The notes under the pieces are model-generated. The model had not been told where the DNA came from. It searched no databases and saw only the letters and a program-made list of their open reading frames with translations. A stretch of DNA of 7,162 bases from Chitinophagaceae bacterium (lineage in GTDB: Bacteria; Bacteroidota; Bacteroidia; Chitinophagales; Chitinophagaceae), in assembly GCA_947481355.1 (NCBI GenBank), contig CANKGM010000104.1, forward strand, positions 1 to 7,162, written 5' to 3'. Shown piece by piece: positions 4,456-7,162 of this stretch. How positions within the stretch are numbered: the first letter of the stretch is position 1; each line of letters begins with the position of its first letter. A program made the position numbers and the translations under genes.

Positions 4456-7162
4456 ATGAATTTTATAAAAAACACAAACTCTACTATTTCTCTGGCCCTC
4501 TTTTCGAAGAACATGCTATTGATTGCACTATTTCTGCTCTCAATTTCAGTTCAAGGGCAAAAAATTGTTATACCTGAAGGGGATGTCTCTATCTGTGCAG
4601 GCAGCAAAATAAATTTAAATGCAAAATTCTCCATTGGTACGTTTGTTTACTTTCATTCTGCTAATGGGAAAGCATATTTTCTTGATACCGTAGCCCGATC
4701 ATGGACAGCCGCAAGAACTGCAGCAACTAATAACGGTATGCAACTTTGGGTAATAGACCATATTGGTGAAAATGCAAGTGTGCAAAATAAGATCACTACA
4801 AAAAATCAGGATTCTTTTTTTTGGATTGGTTTATTTCAAGATCCTTCAATTGAAACCTCTGGTGGAGGTGGACCTGCAGATGGTTGGAAATGGGTAAATG
4901 GAACACCTTTGGATCCAGCTTTAACCTATTGGGCTGGAAATATCAAGGAACCTGATAATCAATTTCAAACGATTACGCCTGCCAACTTTGGGTCAATGGG
5001 TTTTAATGGAACACAGTCCGTTTGGAGTGACATGCCAGATAATCCGCCTGCTCCTTATTATGGCTATGCGATTGCAGAAATGGCAATTCCCTCTGCTCCA
5101 ACATTTGTATGGAAAAGTCAAGTAGGGTTGTCTACACCCATTACTACCAATACTTCTGTCCCAGTCATTACTGTACAGCCTTCATTAACCACAACATATT
5201 CCGTGTCTTTAAATATAGGTAAAGGAGTAATTCAAAGCAGTCCAATTACAGTTACAGTCAATCAGCCACTCTCAACAGCACCATTTACGATAGCACCTGA
5301 CTCCATCAGTTGCCTTGTTCAAAATAAATTCAATTTTATTCTAGATCAATCTGGAATCGCAGATCCTCTAACAACAACTTACTCGTGGGATTTTAAAGAT
5401 GGAAAGAAATCTAGTCAAGGTTCTAATTTATCTCATCAATATAGTTCCCCTGGATCATATGCTGTCTCATTGACGGTACGAGATAAAAACGGTTGTCCCT
5501 CAACCTATACTATGCCTAGTCCATTAGTTGTTCGGGATGCACCATTGCCAACCATCCTATCAGCACCTCAAAAGAATATTTGTCAAGGTCAAACAGCAAC
5601 GATTACTATTCCAAACCCTCAGGCTGGGGTTGCTTATACATGGACTGACATAAACAGTAATGTTTTAGGGTTGGGTACAACCATTGTTGCAAGCACTACT
5701 GGTAAATTCATTTTGGAAGCTGTATTGATTTCCTCCGGATGTAAAGACACTGTAAGTACTGATCTTTTAGTAAACCCACTTCCAATTACGCCTACTTTGA
5801 CTGCTGCTAGCGCTATTATTTGTCAAAGTGATAGTTTGCTGCTATCAACTATCCCTACAGCAGAAACCTTGCTTGGTTATACTTGGTTTAGTGGAGTAAA
5901 TCCCGATTCTTTGGGTAATACACTGCTTGGAACATATTTCGCTAAGTCACCCTCTGGCATGGGAGTTACGCCTACGACCATTGATTTCTATGTAAGGACA
6001 ACTGATAAAAACAAATGCAATTCTTTGCTTTCCACACCATACAGCGTTACCTTCAACCCGTCACCTAACGTTCAGATTTCTTCCAATGGGATGCCCACCA
6101 CATTCTGTGTAGGAAATAAAGTGAATATAGAAATTACAGCAGCAATGCTCGGGAGTCTAAATTATTTCTGGTCATTTGACAATGTTCCAATTCCTTCATT
6201 AGACAATGCTACAAATAACGACTTTAATACCAATGGAATTGTCAGAGTTAGGGCAGTGAACTCAACATACAATTGTGGATCTACATCAAACCCAATCAAT
6301 ATTGTAGTGAATGATTATCCGCCAATTCCTACAATCATTCCAGAGGCTACCGTACCAGAAACGACATCAACGGGATTTAATATTTGTCCAGGAACAACTT
6401 CAAAACTGAGTACATCCCCATTGTTGGGAGCATCATATCAATGGTATATCAATGATACAATCATTCCTTCTGCGCAATCACAGAGTGTAACAATTAATAG
6501 GGCAGGTATATATACAGTAGAAACTTCTCTAAATGGGTGTGCCAGCGCTTCAACTAAAACAATGGTCGGGCTATTACCAAGGCCTCAAGGTATTTTCATT
6601 CCACCTGTAATAAAAACTATTTGTAATGGATCTACATCCTCATTAAATGCTAGTAATTCTTTCGGCTATCAATGGTATCTAAATTATAAGCCTATTGATT
6701 CAGCAACATCAAGCTCATTTAATGCGGCAAGTTCAGGTGTTTATCAAGTTGAATTTTTTACAGACAAAGGATGTAAAAGCATGAGTGATAGTTTAGTTAT
6801 CTTATCGGTACTTAAAAAGCCAACTCCCGCATTTACATATGATTTATTCTGTGTGAATGTGCCGTCAATATTCACCAATCAATCTATCTCGACTAATAGT
6901 GGGCCAGTAACCTATCTTTGGGAATTTCAAAATGGCGAGAAAAAGGATTCAGTAAATGTCATGCATGTTTTTCCAACTTCAGGAGTGTATAAAGTCATTC
7001 TGAATGTGATACCCACGCTTTGTCCTCAGCTTGTAGATTCCATCAGTGCAAACATTTTAGTGGAGAGTCCACTTAATGGCATTCGTTATCCACCTGTAGA
7101 AGCGCGTGTAGGTAAACCTATTAGTTTAATTGCACGATCATTTGGAGTTTCTTTTGAATGGG
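4456..7162 (+). CDS. Secreted multi-modular protein: C-type lectin-like domain plus PKD/Ig-like repeats (C-terminus cut)
   Basis: Probably a surface or extracellular adhesin or carbohydrate-binding protein; no enzyme domain is visible. The open frame runs 902 codons from ATG 4456 to the edge without a stop. Residues 1-34 form a Sec signal peptide: Lys-containing N-region, hydrophobic LLIALFLLSISV (21-32), likely cleavage near VQG/QK. Then comes the first part of an Ig-like module (about 38-60), a C-type lectin-like domain (about 61-208; WIGL 123-126, WKWVNG 144-149, EPD 165-167, WSD 190-192), and a second Ig-like part (about 212-269). Next are a PKD module (YSWDFKDG 309-316, PGSYAVSLTV 332-341), five Ig-like modules (about 370-785) and a second PKD module (YLWEFQNGE 820-828, SGVYKVILNV 842-851). 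Such proteins in Bacteroidota usually end in a type IX sorting domain, which would lie off the window. Met20 (4513) is an alternative start but would lose the charged N-region. No Shine-Dalgarno is seen. Ligand unknown. Confidence 0.93.
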   Translation, partial: MNFIKNTNSTISLALFSKNMLLIALFLLSISVQGQKIVIPEGDVSICAGSKINLNAKFSIGTFVYFHSANGKAYFLDTVARSWTAARTAATNNGMQLWVIDHIGENASVQNKITTKNQDSFFWIGLFQDPSIETSGGGGPADGWKWVNGTPLDPALTYWAGNIKEPDNQFQTITPANFGSMGFNGTQSVWSDMPDNPPAPYYGYAIAEMAIPSAPTFVWKSQVGLSTPITTNTSVPVITVQPSLTTTYSVSLNIGKGVIQSSPITVTVNQPLSTAPFTIAPDSISCLVQNKFNFILDQSGIADPLTTTYSWDFKDGKKSSQGSNLSHQYSSPGSYAVSLTVRDKNGCPSTYTMPSPLVVRDAPLPTILSAPQKNICQGQTATITIPNPQAGVAYTWTDINSNVLGLGTTIVASTTGKFILEAVLISSGCKDTVSTDLLVNPLPITPTLTAASAIICQSDSLLLSTIPTAETLLGYTWFSGVNPDSLGNTLLGTYFAKSPSGMGVTPTTIDFYVRTTDKNKCNSLLSTPYSVTFNPSPNVQISSNGMPTTFCVGNKVNIEITAAMLGSLNYFWSFDNVPIPSLDNATNNDFNTNGIVRVRAVNSTYNCGSTSNPINIVVNDYPPIPTIIPEATVPETTSTGFNICPGTTSKLSTSPLLGASYQWYINDTIIPSAQSQSVTINRAGIYTVETSLNGCASASTKTMVGLLPRPQGIFIPPVIKTICNGSTSSLNASNSFGYQWYLNYKPIDSATSSSFNAASSGVYQVEFFTDKGCKSMSDSLVILSVLKKPTPAFTYDLFCVNVPSIFTNQSISTNSGPVTYLWEFQNGEKKDSVNVMHVFPTSGVYKVILNVIPTLCPQLVDSISANILVESPLNGIRYPPVEARVGKPISLIARSFGVSFEW
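4636..5079 (+). other. C-type lectin-like domain within the surface protein
   Basis: Residues about 61-208 follow the C-type lectin fold order: GKAYFLD (71-77) as first strand, SWTAARTAATNNGMQLWVI (82-100) as helix 1 and following strand, ENASVQNKI (105-113) as helix 2, WIGL (123-126), GWKWVNGTPL (143-152), YWAGNIKEPDN (158-168), WSDM (190-193) and the last strand YYGYAIAEM (201-209). Glu165, Asp167 and Asp192 could form the calcium/sugar site, where classical lectins have EPN or QPD and WND. The domain contains no cysteine, so both canonical disulfides are absent. Sugar binding is plausible but not shown; many bacterial domains of this fold bind proteins instead. Confidence 0.85.
5308..7065 (+). 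repeat. Seven tandem PKD/Ig-like modules, two cysteines in each
   Basis: These are divergent protein-level repeats (residues about 285-870). Each starts near a Cys, usually in an I/F-C-x-G/V context, has a central Y-x-W, then G-x-Y/F and often a closing G-C. The Cys pairs are 286/347, 376/429, 456/521, 551/607, 644/695, 723/773 and 799/856, spaced 50-65 residues apart. The first and last modules have PKD features (WDFKDG, WEFQNG); the middle five are Ig-like. Modules five and six (640-785) are closest to each other, sharing YQWY and the 12-mer TATCAATGGTAT at 6436-6447 and 6667-6678. The array probably forms a rigid stalk displaying the N-terminal lectin-like domain. Confidence 0.8.

Noticed and set aside
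4815..4822. Run of eight T just before the WIGL motif, considered as a phase-variation tract
   Set aside because: Eight T in an AT-rich gene is not exceptional, the run simply encodes Ser-Phe-Phe-Trp, and similar runs of seven occur in the housekeeping secDF gene.

Overview
The window suggests a bacterium of the phylum Bacteroidota, probably a Cytophagales- or Chitinophagales-like environmental member. The evidence is a single fused SecDF protein, -7 promoter boxes of the Bacteroidota type (TAnnTTTG), no Shine-Dalgarno sequences before the starts, AT-rich DNA, and a long secreted protein built of PKD/Ig-like modules with a C-type lectin-like domain. Order and genus cannot be settled from the sequence.

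Layout. Positions 1-2864 (minus strand) hold secDF, cut by the left edge with 954 residues visible. Positions 2865-3107 are a divergent intergenic region with one good -7 box for each flanking gene, a 16-bp palindrome beside the secDF box and a shared 10-mer. Positions 3108-4298 (plus) encode a complete 396-residue PLP-dependent aminotransferase of the aspartate aminotransferase Ib type. Its stop codon lies in a 12-bp tandem duplication and is followed by a hairpin with a perfect 23-bp stem (4320-4373), the likely terminator. From 4456 to the right edge (plus) runs an open frame of 902 codons encoding a secreted, multi-modular adhesin-like protein.

How the parts relate. SecDF is the proton-driven accessory of the Sec translocon, which would carry the 4456 product across the inner membrane. 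Outer-membrane export and surface anchoring of such proteins usually use the type IX system, but the C-terminal sorting domain would lie beyond the window, so this is inference. The aminotransferase is core metabolism and has no evident link to its neighbours. These are three separate transcription units, not an operon.

The most unusual observation is the architecture of the 4456 protein. Its C-type lectin-like domain appears to be inserted inside an Ig-like module, whose first half (with an unpaired Cys47) lies before the lectin domain and whose second half lies after it. Seven further modules follow, each with exactly two cysteines. I found no mobile element, CRISPR array, tRNA or rRNA, and no evidence for a wholly new multi-gene system.
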